This document shows positions 38,381 through 49,552 of a DNA stretch of 64,000 bases, in pieces (the stretch's first letter is position 1; the number at the start of each line of letters is the position of its first letter). The notes under the pieces are model-generated. The model saw only the letters and a program-made list of their open reading frames with translations. It was not told the DNA's origin and did not search any database. The position numbers and the translations under genes are program-made. This DNA is from Acanthornis magna. Its lineage: Eukaryota; Chordata; Aves; Passeriformes; Acanthizidae. The stretch is from positions 2,585,501-2,649,500 of the forward strand of contig JAWUZG010000027.1 of NCBI GenBank assembly GCA_036785705.1, read 5' to 3'.

Positions 38381-40255
38381 TATAGAGAAGGCTGAGGAAG
38401 GAGTTGTGTTTTACCTGCAGCAGGACCTGCTGCCCCCCAGCACCCAGGAGAGCAGGGGCCTTGTCCTTTATGGCACATGCCCTTCCCTGCAGATGTGTTC
38501 GTCAATGACAGGGCTGGAGCAGTGCTCGACCACTCATCACAAGCAGTGGTGATTTTACAGCACCAGTAGCCATTCAGGCCTCTGACCTGTTCCTGATCAT
38601 CCCTTCCTCTGCTCTGCTGCTGAGCAGCAGTGGCACTTGTCTGCATTAACACCTTCCACTGTCTAACGCAGGTGTGAGCAACCTGTTCCTCAAGCAGCTG
38701 GGGTAGACTTGTTGAAGCAAGTATTTCAAATTGATGTACTTACCCAGAATGAAGCCCATATTTTTTTCTTGCCTCCCATACTTCTTATTTGAGGAATAAT
38801 TTAATGACTTGTTTAAATACTTGTTTTGACTGATGCTGTCAGTCTTGAAGCATTCAGAGCAAGTTCTGCTTGCTGAGATTGGAGTACACCCCCCATTGCT
38901 GCTTCAGAGAATGGCTCACACAAATATAGCATAGATTAAAATTAAACCCTGCAGCAGAATAGGGCTGCCACAGATGTATCCTTAGAGGGCAAAGCCTGCG
39001 AGTTGATGTAACAGCATCTTCAAACTCAGGTGCAATAACAGAAACTTTTTCTTTTCTTCGGAGAATTTCAAAGCACAGTCCCAGAAAGGGAAATGCAAAA
39101 TGTTTAGCCTCTCTAAAAGAAACCAAATCATCAGTCAGAGCACAAGAACCTGTGCGTCTGTGCTTGCTCTGTACAATCAAGATGTAGCAGCTCTTAGACA
39201 GGAAAACAAGAACCATAGACTCACTGGCATCAGCTGCTTAGCCTACAGAACAGGCTGACATGACAGCCTAAGTCTTCTATGATTTAGCTGCTCACCCCGC
39301 TCCAAAGCCCACTTCTGATCGCAGTAGCTCTGTTTTTTCCCTCGAGTTGTTTTCTGAAGCATTCACTTCAGCTTTCACCACTCCTCCTCCTGCCTACTTT
39401 GCAGGACTTGCTCTGCTCCTGTTCCCTCCACTCCTGCCCCTGCCAGCAGACAGCTCTGGGAACAGACAGTCCTAACTCCATCTCCAGTCAAAACTCAAGG
39501 GGTAACTGCAATGTGCCTCATGCATGTCATCAACACTTAATTTTCATTTCACTGCCTGGCATTACTGGGAAGAGGTCCCCGAGGTCACTGGGCTCTTGAT
39601 GTAACCATCACAGTGACATTCCTGGAATGAAGTGGACTGAAAACAGAGCAAACCTCCCCCCAGCAGGGATCAGGTAGCTCTGCTTGTGAGGGGGCTGGGG
39701 AGGAGAAGAGAGTAGAAATGTGGCAATGAGGTGAACTGCTGTCTTGACTATATTCATCAGCTAGGTGCTCAAAATGCTGCGACTCACAGCACAAGTTATA
39801 AACTGACTTCTACCAGAAGGTGGGAGTATGAAAAGCCCAGAACAAGGGGGACAGCACTGGGATCCTAATAAGACTGTTACTGACACTTTTTAAATCCAAA
39901 ATTACTGCAATTCAACCAAACTTACCTAGTCAGACATTTTAACTAGCTAGCCTTACACCTAGCGAGTTTGTATTTGTTATTAATCTGTGCTAAGTTATTC
40001 CAGTACTTCTGGACAGTGTAACATACACATACCACAGTTATATTTTACACACAAACCCACACCTGACAATTCAGGTAGAACAGTGTTCCTACTACAGCAG
40101 CTTTGCCTGGCAACAGCACTTTCCCTTTGAACCCTGCCTGCAAAGAACTTTTTGGCCCTCAGGTCCAAATGGTTGTTCTGAAGAAAACTGAAGTGTTTCT
40201 GCAGTAAAGCCTTCAGCTAATTCTGCACTTCAAGAATATTAATAAGAGTCATCAT
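38381..40255. other. Intergenic gap between convergent genes
   Basis: About 1.9 kb between the inferred 3' ends of DUSP16 and BORCS5. No gene or repeat was recognised. Its width depends on both poly(A) calls. Confidence 0.5.
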
Positions 40256-40278
40256 AAATAGAAAAGGAAAGGGAGCTA

Positions 40279-40284
40279 TTTATT
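40279..40284 (-). terminator. Candidate BORCS5 poly(A) signal (distal)
   Basis: TTTATT on the + strand, that is AATAAA on the minus strand in ggcaataaatagctcc, with a T-rich downstream region. It is the last such signal before the gap to DUSP16. Confidence 0.4.
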
Positions 40285-40959
40285 GCCTTCTGCAACACCC
40301 ACCCCTCTGGGAAGGGGCTGCTTTCCTGGCATGTAAATGCTGCCAAACACTTTCGAGCACTGTCCTGCTGGAAGGGATTGCTCACTCTGAGGAGTAGATT
40401 TCAGCTGCTGTTTCCAGGGACCCTCACCATGCTCCACTGCTGAACAAAGCCAAAGCATGACACTACACACAACAATGAGCCTGGGACATCAGGCCATTTT
40501 TAAAAAAAACAACAAAACAGCAAAACAAAAAGAAACCCTGTAAATTTGCCTCTTTCTTTGTTCAGTATCCCCTGTGCAGGATATCCATCACCACTTCGCT
40601 TTCCCAATGCCATGAGGATGGTGCTGCAGGTGCCTGTTAGCCTCTACACCACTGAAGAAGTGTTCCCTGCAGGAAACAGCTCCCTCTTGGGATTCCCAAA
40701 GCTCGCCAGGTTCCCAAGAGATGCTCCTGGAACTCCAGCAGGAAGTGCAGTGGTGCCCTGCAGATTGCAGGGCTCTCACTGCCCATCTCCAGGGAGCTGC
40801 CTGCCCCTTTGCTGGGATACACACATCAACTGCACTGGGAAGTTCTCTCAAATCCCTCTCTGTAGAGTGGCTGTTCACATACCCAATGTTTTGACAAATG
40901 TGCAGCCCTGCCCATGTATGTCTGGTTGTGTCACTGTCCCACAGCAGGCCACTGTATTT

Positions 40960-41062
40960 CACAGAGTCACAGAATTAACAAGGTTGGAAAAGATCTTTGA
41001 GATCACTGAGTCCAACCTACAACCTAATACCACCTTGTCAGCCAGACCATCCCTATGGGGCC
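40960..41062 (-). mobile_element. CR1 LINE 3'-end fragment (reverse)
   Basis: Reverse complement of a CR1 tail: acagagtcacagaattaac, aggttggaaaagatctttg, agatcactgagtccaacc, then a decaying match up to about 41,062. The element's sense strand is minus. It lies in the putative BORCS5 3' UTR or the adjacent intergenic gap. The right end is approximate. Confidence 0.75.
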
Positions 41063-41325
41063 AGCATTCACCCTCCATCTGTAAAAATACAAAGCTTTTA
41101 AAAAGACAAGGGTTATTACAGGCAGCTGACAGTAAGAATTACCCTTTGACTGCTCCTCTCCTTCCCCAGGCCTCAGGAGGATTAGTTCTGTGAGGCTGTA
41201 GCTGCCACACCACTGCTGGTGAGTCCCAAGCATCACTGCTCACATCTTGTATTTGAACTGGACATCAGTGCCAACCAGAATTGGGACAGGGCGGGGGGTG
41301 GGAGGAGGCAGGAAAAACCAACCAG

Positions 41326-41351
41326 CATTTATTTTCATTTTCATTTTCATT
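41326..41351. repeat. (ATTTTC)n simple repeat
   Basis: Attttcattttcattttcatt, about four units, overlapping a minus-strand AATAAA. Confidence 0.9.
41328..41333 (-). terminator. Candidate BORCS5 poly(A) signal (proximal)
   Basis: Minus-strand AATAAA beside an (ATTTTC)n tract. On the minus strand it reads gaaaataaatgc. It could be incidental to the simple repeat. Confidence 0.3.
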
Positions 41352-41792
41352 CTGGGGACATATTTCCTTACAATGCCAGGGCAGCTGAAATCAGCCACCT
41401 CCATGGCACAGAGTGGGTGCAAAGTAAAGCTGAGCTATGCCTGCACTGCCCAGACACTGCGGTGAGAAATGGGAATGAAGAATGAGCAATTAGGCAACTG
41501 GAGAAACAACACACTTGGAAAAGAGCCACACCAAAAGTTTTAATGCTGGAGCTGTGGAACATGGAGCACGTAGGGAGCTGAACAGGGTAACCACCCATCA
41601 ACCATGGAGTGCTCAGCCTCAAGGCTGGGAATCAAAATACTCTCTGGCAGCTTGGGAACAGGAGGGATGTTACAGCAGTACCTCGGGAACTACTGGCACA
41701 CAGTCTGAGAGAGGGGCTGGCTCATGCAACCAATGGGCCTGTGAAAACCTGTATTCCTACTCTGTGTAAAAGCTTAGAGGAGGGGAAAACAC

Positions 41793-41853
41793 ACATTAAA
41801 TATTTAATTATATTTAAATATATTTAATTTAAAATACATATATTTAAAAAAAA
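41793..41853. repeat. AT-rich low-complexity tract
   Basis: Repeated atatttaa/ttaaatat motifs ending in an A10 run, in the putative BORCS5 3' UTR. Confidence 0.9.
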
Positions 41854-44800
41854 AACAACAACCAAAAACTCTTTTCTCTCCCCTCCAGCAGATCTTCACA
41901 GAAATTGCCCTGCAGGTAGGTTGGCACTTTAGCACCCTGTCAATGCATTCAATGACAAAAACAACGGAAACGACAAAGCAAACCTGCTCTGCATGGGCAG
42001 CACAGTGACCAGCGTGGGACACAACGAGCACCAGTGGCAGCACAACAGGGGACTAGCAACAGCAGATTCAGGGGAAGGGCCAGAGCAGCTCAGGCCAGAG
42101 GGGAACCACAGCCCCAGTGGCTCTTCCTGCTCCCCAGCTTTTCAAAAGATCACATATCAAGAAGCTTAGCCTGTACCCCAGACCACACACCACCTCAGAA
42201 AGCAGAAAAGGGCAGCAATGTCTGGTTTCAGTGGAGCACACCAGATTATTCCCTGTTCACAGCACTAAATTTCTGGTAGAAGTAACAGCTGGTACATTCA
42301 CGAAAGATACCTGAGGCCTCCTCCAAGAGCGTTTGGCTTGTAAAAGGAAATTCATAAGCAGAAAGGTAATTCCAGTGAAATCTCAAAATTCCTGCTAAAC
42401 AACGTGGAGGGAAGCGTCAGTCTCACCATGCACATCACCTGCACCCGAGCTGAAGCTGAAAGCAGCGTGTGAAGCAAAGCCAACAAGCAGCAGCCAAGTG
42501 ACAAACAGCAGCTCAAGAGGATGTGGCAGGACATGTCTGCCCCTCGGCGAGAGGGCCAAAGACTTACAGTTCCTGAAGGCAGTGACAATGTTTTAAATAA
42601 AACTGTAAACCATCATTCAAGGACAGTTAGAGGGTGCATGCTTCTTACAGTACCCATAGGAGAGACTATCACCTGTGGAATGAAGGTGATGACGTGACCA
42701 TTGGAAGAGGTTGGCCTTCACATTTCAGCTCAAATTTCTTCCTAGATATGTTATTATGCCTTCCACAACCTGCCCTTGCTGTTGGAGAAGCTCTGCCTGT
42801 GAGGCCCAGCAGCACAGGCACGAGCCTACAGGCCAGCGTTCCTAGGAACAAACACTTTCTCGAATTCTCAGCCCAATGCCTTGGTGTTTTCTGGCAAATG
42901 AGGAAGGAACTGATTTGCAGCCCTCACTCCTGCAGCCTTCAGTTGGGAATACTATTCCTTTGCCCTCATTAGCACTGCAGGTAGCAATGCTTTGATATGA
43001 TACTTAATGGCATGAGGCCAAATGTCTACAAGCCTTAGAGAAGTGTCTTAACAGGAGAGAGTATCTGCCTCGAGATCCAGTATCAGGATCTTCCCACAGC
43101 ACATCAGGGTGTAGGATATTCGTGATCCCGTCTGGCAGACAGCTGAATGTCTGCCAGACATTTTAAACATCCAGACAGCATCATCTGGACAAAGAGGACA
43201 AAAATGGCTTCAGCTACTATTTAAAGCAGCTCAATATTCTTGTGTGTCTGATGGTGGGAGGCAGAGACGTATTTCATGACGGACAATGAGGACCTGCAAG
43301 GGCATGGCCATGACAACGAGGTTTTCATGGGTTAAGTCTCATGTAAGCTTTTAACAAACCAAGTGTAAAACATGGCAGGAAGCTTGAACAAGGATGGAAG
43401 TCTGATGTTCTATCCTGTGCAACACACAGCATATGCCTATGTACGTACAACTGTGTAAAACCTCTGGGGTGGGAGCAGCAGGAAAGACCCCTCTGCTGTC
43501 TTTGCTAAAAAAAATCTCCTGCTGAGTTCCCTGCCCTTCCTGAAGCAGTCAGTCCCTCTTCCCAGGGCATCATTCCAGGGGGCTTAATTTCTACAGGACT
43601 CTGCTTTCAGACAGTGCTCAGCAGGCCCTGGGATTCAACCACCACCATGGTTCAGATGCCCATCTAAGCTGGCTGCAGTCTGCATGACAAAAATTCTCTG
43701 CACGCTACATGGCCTTTGGGAATGCAACAAGATGCCTGCTGCTTCTTGCCACCAGGCAATAATTGTTACAATCAAAAACCTACTGCACTCTTACTTCCAA
43801 ATGCTCAGAGACAACCTTTGGCTGAATAAATGCTCTTAAACACTAAGATATATTAAAGCAAAGTGCCTTTGGCAAGTGACCCAGCCTTGTGCTGTAGTGG
43901 AAGCTGGGTTGTCCCTGACTGTCCTCACCACTGGAACTGCACTCCTGACGTGCAACAACCCTTGGGGCTCATGGGCACTTCAGCCTTGGCTTGCCTGGGA
44001 GAAGGCAAGAACATCCCATTGCCTTTGGAGCAGGTGGCTGAGAAGGGCCACGTGATTTCAGTCGTTCAGCAGCATGCTAAGGCCAGCTCTTGGCACAAGG
44101 GCACCTAAGCCAACACAAAGAACCAAAGGACTTCTCATGTCTGTCCCCTCCACCTGCATACACTTGAAGGTAAAGAAGCAGCTGCACCCCACTGGTAAAA
44201 AAGACAGCACCAAGATAACTGCAGTGTCCCACTAAAAAAAGACACCTTGTGTCCAACTTTGGGATGCAAAGTGAGCAGGTTGGTACCGGTGCCTGTCAGA
44301 GGGACATGGAATGCCACCAGCTGGGGCATGGGGACATTGCCAGGGCAAGGGGGAGAGGAACACTGAGGTTTGCTTTACATTAACAGACATACATATCTAG
44401 AACAGCTACTCCTTTACAGCCTCATAAATTAGTGAGCCCACAGAAACAGGAGCCTCAAGGACATGCCAAAACCCTGCCGTGCAAACCATGTTAATTATGA
44501 CAATGAGCAGATTTTAAAAGGCCCATTCCTGGCTCCCACAACTTCACTTATAAAACACACATATTTCCAAGGCCAGGGGATCTCAGGAATACCTTCCAGC
44601 CATCTAATTGTCTAAACCCCAGTGGCACAAAAACTATGTCAGAGGGTTCGTCACATCTCGTATCCCTTTGAATTTTTTTAGTAAAAAAAATAAAATAAAT
44701 CACATGAAAGGAAATTCCTCCTCTGTAAACCCCAACTAGTCACAGCAATGAAACAAATGTGTCTGCACAGGCGGTGTAGTGGCAAAGGAGACAGGAGGGC

Positions 44801-45003
44801 AGGAGGGAGATGAAAGAAGAGTAAATCATCTCCTCCAGGGAGCTCCTGGATTCCAGGCTGTGCAGCTCTGGCTCTGACGCTGCTCTCCCTCCGGTGCCCT
44901 GGCAGAGTCCAGCAGCTCCAATCGCCCGCCAGTGCAGCCTGCTGGAAGCGCGTCCGTGCCGAACGTGGAGCGTGGAAGGTGAGGAGGAGGAGCTGCCACA
45001 GCG

Positions 45004-45234
45004 CTACGACCTCAGCTCCCGCTCGGGTTTCATGGAGAAGGGCTCCAGGCGCTCCCCCTCGGGCAGGAGGCTGTTGAGCCGCTCCATCAGCGGCACTGTC
45101 TGGTCGATGCCCATCTGGATGCGGCGCAGGATGGCAGACATCTCATTGACCTTCTGGATCTGCTCCGCGTACTTGGCGTACTTCTTCTGGCGCTCCTGCA
45201 TGAGGCTGTAGAGAGTTTCCACAGAGAGGTCCAT
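45004..45234 (-). CDS. BORCS5: BORCS5 terminal coding exon
   Basis: Minus-strand acceptor ttgttcttccacag then ATGGACCTCTCTGTG; 76 codons end at TAG (45006-45004). It encodes [20 protein letters not shown], then [20 protein letters not shown], and ends [12 protein letters not shown], as in mammals with a few conservative changes. The initial Met is an internal residue of the spliced protein. An upstream in-frame ATG in the intron is not a real start. Confidence 0.97.
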   Translation of the reverse strand: MDLSVETLYSLMQERQKKYAKYAEQIQKVNEMSAILRRIQMGIDQTVPLMERLNSLLPEGERLEPFSMKPERELRS

Positions 45235-48200
45235 CTGTGGAAGAACAACAAGCAGAGCAAGGCTCATTAGGCCAGCGGTTGCTGCAGACCTTTCGGCACA
45301 CTGTCCTTCCCAAAAGCAACCACCTTAGATGCCCCACTAACAGAACAGCTACAGAGGAGGTCGTTGGAAGGTACCTAACCAGTCTGTCATGGAATGGGAT
45401 GATTCATAATTGTGTACCAGGGAGGACATATGATGACCTCATTTCTACACCCAAATACCTAAATATCTGATCAGAAAATTCTTCATTTACAGGACTGAAA
45501 GCCAACAGGCGCTGCCAGGGATTTCCCAATAAACCAATACACACATCCTCCAAGTTATCCAAACCCAGGGAAGCCGTGGCCTCTGCCTACACCTTAGCTA
45601 CATTTTCACTGGAGATCATTCATTTGCAAACGTTAAGCTCTACCACAGTTGTCAGTGTTAATTTTTCTTGGTTTAGCCAGGTTACTCTGCAACTAAGCCA
45701 CAGCTGTTATTACCATCATCATCTAGAAAACTCCTGCCTTGAGAGAACCACAATGGATTGCCAGTGTCCCTAATTTCCCTGAAACCCAAAAATAAGAGTG
45801 TTATAAGTGACCCCAGGAGAGACATTAAGTAAATTCACCATGCAATTAAACACAGTCAGTACCCAAACATGGCTTGAGCATGATGACAATGACAGGAACT
45901 GCACTGCTGTTCCTGCCATTGAGTGATGAAGGCAGCCTTTATAATTCACAGCCCATTTTTCTATTCAGCCAGACCTGCAATCCCCAGGCAGGATTCAGCC
46001 AGTAGCTGCCAGTACCTCACACACAAGCCCAGTCAGATGGTTTAAGCTGTTTTACATATTCTAAGATGTACCATATATTCCAAGAGCGTGGGCACAGGTC
46101 TGCTCCAAGCCCTCAAGTGCACACTCGAAGTTCAGTTGCTTTGGCTCACTGTAGCTCTACTCAACAACCTGAGTGACTCCAGGGCTCTTCCAGCTGGGAT
46201 GTCTTTGGGATGTGGAAAGGAGTCCCCTCACCTGGGACTCAGCACAAGCCCACAGTGTGAGTGAAGGGCAGGAGAGGACACACGCTGAGCAGTTTTAGCC
46301 CACTGCCACCTCTCACCACTGTTTTCCCAAGCCTCTCACATCTGATTCCTCCCAGAGGAAGAAGGTCACTGCTCATGATGAAGCAGCCTCAGGGAGTCGA
46401 TGCTGAGAACTCCTGGTCTACCAAGAAATACAGGTTCAAGTACCATCCCTCTCCTGAACTGTGAGACAGAGTCAGCCACCCGGCTGAGGACAGTGACCAC
46501 TGTCACTATCACCTGTTACCGGGACAAGACATTTATCAGTGCAGGTGCTGCCCTGACCTGGCTTACACAGCACTGAACAGGCAGCTGCAATCCTGACCTT
46601 GTGTCCAGTGCTGTGGCTCTGCAGGGGAGAGCCTGCAGCAAGGGAGGACTGCGTGGGAATGGTGCAACACTGGAAGGCCCCGCTGAGGAGGGAGGCCCCA
46701 AAAGAGAGAGCTCTGCCATCCCGCTGGTGGCAGCAGGGTTTGACGCTGGGGAGAAACTGCTGTAGCTATATGTGGTCAAATCAAAAAGAGTCAGGCAAGA
46801 AAATATTTCATTGAGAAATCTAAGTTCCAAACAGCATTGAAAACAAGCACACAAGTTTCTGCTGTACTGTCACAAGGATTAGGGGGCATTTTCCCCCCCA
46901 TCAGCTCCATCAGAGCTGGATACAGCATCAATTGACTCGTTATTTCATCTGTACTTTCTACTGCTCTCAGGCTGAATTCTTCCTCTTTGCTTCTGTGCTT
47001 TCCTGTGAATTCCTCCCTCCACGCTTTCATGCACGGGACAAAATAAAAACCAGCAGAGCAGGAAACTCCAAATAGAGTGGAAACAATTTAAGCCTACACA
47101 GGGGTTTCTATTAAAACTCCAGCTTAATAATTTAGTAGCTTGGCGCTAGCTCTGTAGAGTGTGTAAAAAGCAGACCACCACCAACCAGCAAGTTCAATCC
47201 AGTGCCTAAAAACATCCTACCTAATGAGAGACAGTGGCCTGGAGTGGCAGCCAGTGGGAAAGCTGCCAAAAGCCAGCACGCCTCATTAAACACAGCAGCG
47301 ACGGGACCCAGGCACAAACCTCCTTGGTTTTGAAGCTCTCCTCCGCTGGCAGGTTCTCTGCATGGCCTCACAGCACTGTGTAACAGGCAAAGCTTGCACC
47401 TACCAAGCTTTCAAGCAAAGAACACCCAAGGCCCCCCTTTCTCTCCACTCCTATGATTTCCACCTGCTGATTTTTAGGCTCCTTGTGTAAGTATGAATAA
47501 CATCCACTGACTGGTGGGGAACACAGGGAGAACCTGATGCTGACCTGCAATAGGAAGAAGAAAGGCAGAGTGGCCTTCCAAGGTCTCTGCTACCTTTGGA
47601 CACATTCACAATGGCCACATAAAAGCTGCCTCACAAAAAAGAGAAAGGGTGGAAGTGAGTGTTTCCTACGGTTTCCTTACACCTACAATCCAAGTTTGCC
47701 TGATGAGGGAAGCCACAGCAGCTGCATAGCCAGAGACACAACAGGGAGGACTGAAGTGAAGCAATTATGAGGAAAGGTCAATTTTAACTCAGTCTTAAGC
47801 TGGTCTTTTTAACTATTAAAAAAAAAAAAAGGCAACTAGGTGTTAATTCCTGTAGATAAATGCCAGCTTTCCTTGAAGCAGGCCTAAGTACACACTTATA
47901 TCCTTCCTGCCTCCTCCCGCTCCAAGCAAGCTCCTCCAGTGCCAGACGTTGCTCTTTTACCTCTCCTGGCATGCAGTCCCATTCCTCTGGCACTCAGGCA
48001 GGGCCTTCAGACTCTGACGGTCAGCCCCATTTACCCACCACAGAGACCAAAACTGGCCTTCAGGAATTCATAATGAGCATAAGAATCCACTTCATTCCTA
48101 TCTATTTAATTTCATACAGTAGCAATAAAAAGCATCTGGAGAAAGGCAGCTGAGACAGAGTCTCCTCCCTTGCTTACAACCAAGGCAGTCCAAGACACCC

Positions 48201-49496
48201 TCGAGGGTCAATGAGAGAATCTGCCTTCACTGAGCAGTTCCCATCAACTCCTGCTTTGCTGACACAAAGCCCTGCCACATTCAAGTCTCAGCCTTCTTGC
48301 CCATCCCAGTCTGTGAAGCTCTCTGGGAAACCCAGCAAGACACTCCAGAGCCAGTAGTTCTTCACTGTCCTACAACCATCTGAGAGTGTTTATTTGAGTC
48401 ATTGTTTCTGTTCTGGTTGCTTCAAGCTCCCTATGATGCCAGGCCACCAGAGCTGCAGACAACTGCCCACCACCCTGAACCTGTGTGATGTGACAGATGT
48501 GACACAGCATTGTCACCAGCCCCCTGACAGCCTCACCATCACCCATCTGCCCTTCAAACATCACCACTGAGTAAGCTACAGCCATCCCCAGCTCAGTGGT
48601 ATGGTAGAGTCTGAAGAGTTAGAAGTCTGGATGTGAAGCCTGTTAAGAAGCAACAGAACAAAGCAGAGGGCAGAGCCCAGCATGTGAGGTCAGAGTTCTA
48701 ATTCTCATCAAAGCAAGAGGCTCTGCCCCACCTGGACTTGAGAAAAGAAGATGTGTTCTCAATGAAGGGGTGAGAGCTCCTAATGCGTATGTTATTTCTT
48801 TCCAAAAATCGTTCCTCCTGTCAAACCAGCAAACCTGAGGCTGGACATGCCCACATCAGAAGACAGGATCTTTTTCCCCTACCTACATAAAAAATGATGG
48901 AGACGTTTCTTCAGTTTTCCTTTCAGAAGTATAGGATCATAAAACTGGACAAGCCTAAAACTCACCCTCCATCATGACACGCTTTTTTTGCACAGCCAGT
49001 GACATTCAGAATTTGCGTCTGTTTCTGTTTCAAAGCTCATGCCTCCTCCATGGATCAGCAGCAGAAGGACACTAATTTATACCTCAACTTCACATTTAAA
49101 CATGAAATTACATCTACTGGGCTTTTCTTTTGTCAAATGAAAACAGATTAATAATTACTTCGAACAACAGTGCAAGATGGATATTTCCCCACTTAAAAGG
49201 GCTCCAGCACAGCCCCTCCTACTACACCATTCACACTGTCAACCCTAAGAGTCTCCTCTGCATTACACAGGCCCATTTGTAACACCACACTGATGAAACA
49301 CAAAAACAACTGAGGATACTGTCAGACATCTTGCACACCATAAATTCTTGCATTCATTTAAAAATTCTTCTTGGCCCACACTGCCAAGCAGAATAAAGAC
49401 ATTAATTTAGCCCACAAAAAGACTGAGGTCAGCACTGGCCACTGCCCAATTCTTTTCAAGAGACCACACTGAAAACAAACTAGAGCCCATATATAC

Positions 49497-49552
<56 letters not shown>

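Larger units (their letters stand above)
40256..45003 (-). other. BORCS5: Putative BORCS5 3' UTR
   Basis: Region downstream of the BORCS5 stop on the minus strand. The only clear minus-strand AATAAA signals are at 41333-41328 and 40284-40279. The latter is followed by a T-rich stretch (ccttttctatttatg on the minus strand), suggesting cleavage near 40,255. The region contains a CR1 fragment (40960-41062) and an AT-rich tract (41793-41853). The 4.7-kb length is an upper estimate; a nearer end at about 41,310 is possible. Confidence 0.4.

Noticed and set aside
42595..42605. AATAAA on the + strand (taaataaaactg) as a DUSP16 poly(A) site
   Set aside because: It lies about 4 kb beyond a better signal at 38356 and within the presumed BORCS5 3' UTR. 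A DUSP16 3' UTR reaching this far would be unusually long.
48370..48585. 71-codon minus-strand ORF with a protein-like composition
   Set aside because: It looked protein-like, but I could not assign a family, and there is no flanking exon or splice context.
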